This document shows, piece after piece, positions 24,064-25,249 of a DNA stretch of 25,249 bases. Under the pieces are notes generated by a model. The model was not told the DNA's origin and searched no databases. It saw only the letters and a program-made list of their open reading frames with translations. Source of the DNA: CAYQDF01 sp964416175 (lineage in GTDB: Bacteria; Chloroflexota; Anaerolineae; Anaerolineales; UBA4823). Every line of letters begins with the position of its first letter. Within the stretch, counting starts at the first letter, position 1. A program made the translations under genes and the position numbers. Location of the stretch: the NCBI GenBank assembly GCA_964416175.1, contig CAYQDF010000041.1, positions 1-25,249 of the forward strand, given 5' to 3'.

Positions 24064-24069
24064 ATTATA
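24064..24069 (-). promoter_or_regulatory. -10 box giving a leaderless transcript of the first cluster gene
   Basis: TATAAT on the minus strand is followed by 7 nt and then the ATG, the spacing expected when the start codon is the 5' end of the mRNA. No good -35 is visible. Confidence 0.5.
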
Positions 24070-24176
24070 CCCAGGCAGGGTAAAAATCGGATGGAAAGTG
24101 CACGACCGCCGGGGGATTCAATTCCATAAGCTGTTTTCAACAGATTCGAGGCCCACTTTCGGGAAAAGCGCACCTT

Positions 24177-24263
24177 TTGGCGGAGTTCAGGGTTAAGTGG
24201 TATAAGATATATTTCAGAGTTCGCAGCCGGCAGGCGCGATTTCATGAAGGCATTCTCTGAAAT
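24177..24263 (+). promoter_or_regulatory. Possible GntR promoter with operator half-site and inverted repeat
   Basis: TTGGCG (24177-24182), an 18-nt spacer and TATAAG (24201-24206) make a fair promoter. AGTGGTATA (24196-24204) overlaps its -10. This resembles half of the AGTGGTCTAGACCACT-type operators bound by HutC-group GntR regulators such as DasR. Downstream, ATTTCAGAG (24211-24219) and CTCTGAAAT (24255-24263) form a perfect 9-bp inverted repeat. Confidence 0.3.
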
Positions 24264-24379
24264 GTGCTGTTAGTCACTCAAAAACCGGATAAAAGTCAGG
24301 AGACAGGCCCAGGAAGATCGTTCATACTCAGGTTTGACCCACGCCTTAATGTGAATCCGTGCTCTGGCTCATCCGATCG

Positions 24380-24414
24380 ACTATACCACTAACCAGTGAC
24401 CACTCATTGTCACC
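24380..24414 (+). promoter_or_regulatory. Possible GntR operator
   Basis: TATACCACT at 24382-24390 is the exact inverse of the first eight bases and overlap of the AGTGGTATA at 24196-24204. It is followed by a GTGAC / GTCAC dyad (about 24396-24413). The site lies about 100 nt before the GntR start codon, a usual place for autoregulation. Confidence 0.3.
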
Positions 24415-24486
24415 CGGCTTCAGAACATCCCCGGAACGAATCGGGGAATCCGATGGAGCCGATTAGCATTTTCAGGAGCGTAGCAG

Positions 24487-25249
24487 ATGCCGACTGACCT
24501 GCATAAGCCGCTCTACGTCCAGATCCAGGAATACATCGCCGAGAAGATCCTGAAAGGGGAGCTCAACCCCGAATCGCGCATCCCATCCGAGCGCGAGTTG
24601 AGCCAGGAGTTAGGGGTCAGCCGAATGACCGTGCGCCGTTCCCTTACGGAACTGGTCAACGAAGGTCTGCTGGAACGGCGTCATGGCGCAGGGACCTTCG
24701 TGGCCAAGCCGAAAGTTACTTACGCCGCCGCGGAGCTGCTGGATTATGCCGCAGCCATTCGTTCGCGCGGGCTCTTCGTTGCCCGCCAGCTGTTGGAATT
24801 CAGCGAAGTGCCTGCCAGCCGCCGCCTGGCGGAACGCTTGCAGGTCGAGATCGGCCACCCCCTGTATCACGTCATCCTGCTCTATACGGCCAACCGGGTG
24901 CCAGTCGTGCTGGAGCGCACCTTCCTTTCCTGCGAGCGCTGCCCGGATCTGCAAGAATACGACTTAGAAAAGACTTCGATTTGCGACCTGCTGCGAGAAG
25001 GCCTGGAGATGCAGCTGTCATGTGCCGACCAGGTGATCGAGGCAGTCGTGGCCAGCGGACCAACTGCCCTCCAGCTGCGTGTGGAGGAGGGGTTCCCTCT
25101 GCTCATGATCACCCGCACCGTGCGCCGTGTGGACGACGATCTGCCCGTCCAGTTTTCCCAGGACTTACTGCGCGGCGACTACGCCCGAGTCCGGAGCCGC
25201 ATCAGCCCGGACGACATCCGTGATTCCGGGTCAAGCAAGAATATCGCCA
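24487..25249 (+). CDS. GntR-family regulator, HutC/UTRA type (runs off the window)
   Basis: The frame is open to the window edge, with 254 codons visible and the stop not reached. Residues about 7-73 form the GntR winged helix-turn-helix: PLYVQIQEYIAEKILKGEL, IPSERELSQELGVSRMTVRR (32-51) and RRHGAGTFVA (64-73). Residues about 90-240 fit the UTRA effector domain of the HutC group (HPLYHVILLYTANRVPVVLE, TRTVRRVDDDLPVQFSQD). Such proteins are usually repressors released by a sugar, amino-sugar or other small ligand. The ligand cannot be told, and any regulated operon probably lies to the right of the window. ATG 24487 has AGGAG 8 nt upstream. Repeated AGTGGTATA sites in the upstream region suggest autoregulation. 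Confidence 0.93.
   Translation, partial: MPTDLHKPLYVQIQEYIAEKILKGELNPESRIPSERELSQELGVSRMTVRRSLTELVNEGLLERRHGAGTFVAKPKVTYAAAELLDYAAAIRSRGLFVARQLLEFSEVPASRRLAERLQVEIGHPLYHVILLYTANRVPVVLERTFLSCERCPDLQEYDLEKTSICDLLREGLEMQLSCADQVIEAVVASGPTALQLRVEEGFPLLMITRTVRRVDDDLPVQFSQDLLRGDYARVRSRISPDDIRDSGSSKNIA

Larger units (their letters stand above)
24057..24486. other. 430-bp gene-free regulatory region between the unknown cluster and the GntR gene
   Basis: The region holds the leaderless promoter of the minus-strand cluster at its left end, a weak plus-strand promoter overlapping an AGTGGTATA site, a perfect 9-bp inverted repeat, a second inverted AGTGGTATA site and the GntR ribosome site. I see no RNA gene or coding frame in it. 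Confidence 0.5.

Overview
The window reads as ordinary chromosome from a bacterial genome assembly, most likely a Chloroflexota (Anaerolineae-like) metagenome-derived genome. This assignment is an inference. It rests on moderately high GC, a PHP-domain DnaE with a long extra C-terminus, secreted proteins joining a DUF1906 glycoside-hydrolase-like domain to Asp-box repeats, a pentapeptide-like membrane protein, and many TATAAT -10 boxes. A run of exactly 100 Ns at 5705-5804 is a scaffold gap of unknown true length.

Layout. Positions 1-392 (minus) hold the N-terminal part of a CRP/FNR-type regulator, divergent from dnaE (573-4568, plus). Next is a secreted or membrane protein built of 47-residue beta-helix-type repeats (4642-7384), broken by the assembly gap. 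Two minus-strand metabolic genes follow: a phosphofructokinase with the residues of the PPi-dependent type, and a B12-dependent acyl-CoA mutase large subunit whose specificity residues point to isobutyryl-CoA rather than methylmalonyl-CoA. A tRNA-Glu(CTC) gene with promoter and terminator and a YhhN-type membrane protein come next. A minus-strand pair, deoC and a double-domain ALDH16-type aldehyde dehydrogenase, forms a plausible deoxyribose-phosphate breakdown unit in which acetaldehyde made by DeoC is oxidised. A YceI-like lipoprotein lies divergent to it.

From 16.1 to 17.3 kb a CDP-alcohol phosphatidyltransferase-like gene with its own good promoter sits between two inverted copies of a repeat of about 180 bp. 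A 29-codon membrane peptide gene with a strong ribosome binding site abuts the right copy. Two tandem paralogues of about 780 residues follow (17.5-22.3 kb). Each is a secreted DUF1906 domain plus a six-Asp-box propeller. On the opposite strand, 22.3-24.1 kb carries a compact four-gene cluster: two related helical proteins of unknown function, a 44-residue membrane protein and a DUF3052-like protein. The window ends inside a GntR/HutC-family regulator gene (24487 to the edge), preceded by 430 bp of non-coding DNA with repeated operator-like half-sites.

The stretches most worth a second look are the inverted-repeat cassette with its small peptide, the four-gene cluster of unknown function, the tandem secreted paralogues, the collapsed tandem duplication around the gap, and the two enzymes whose key residues change the expected annotation.
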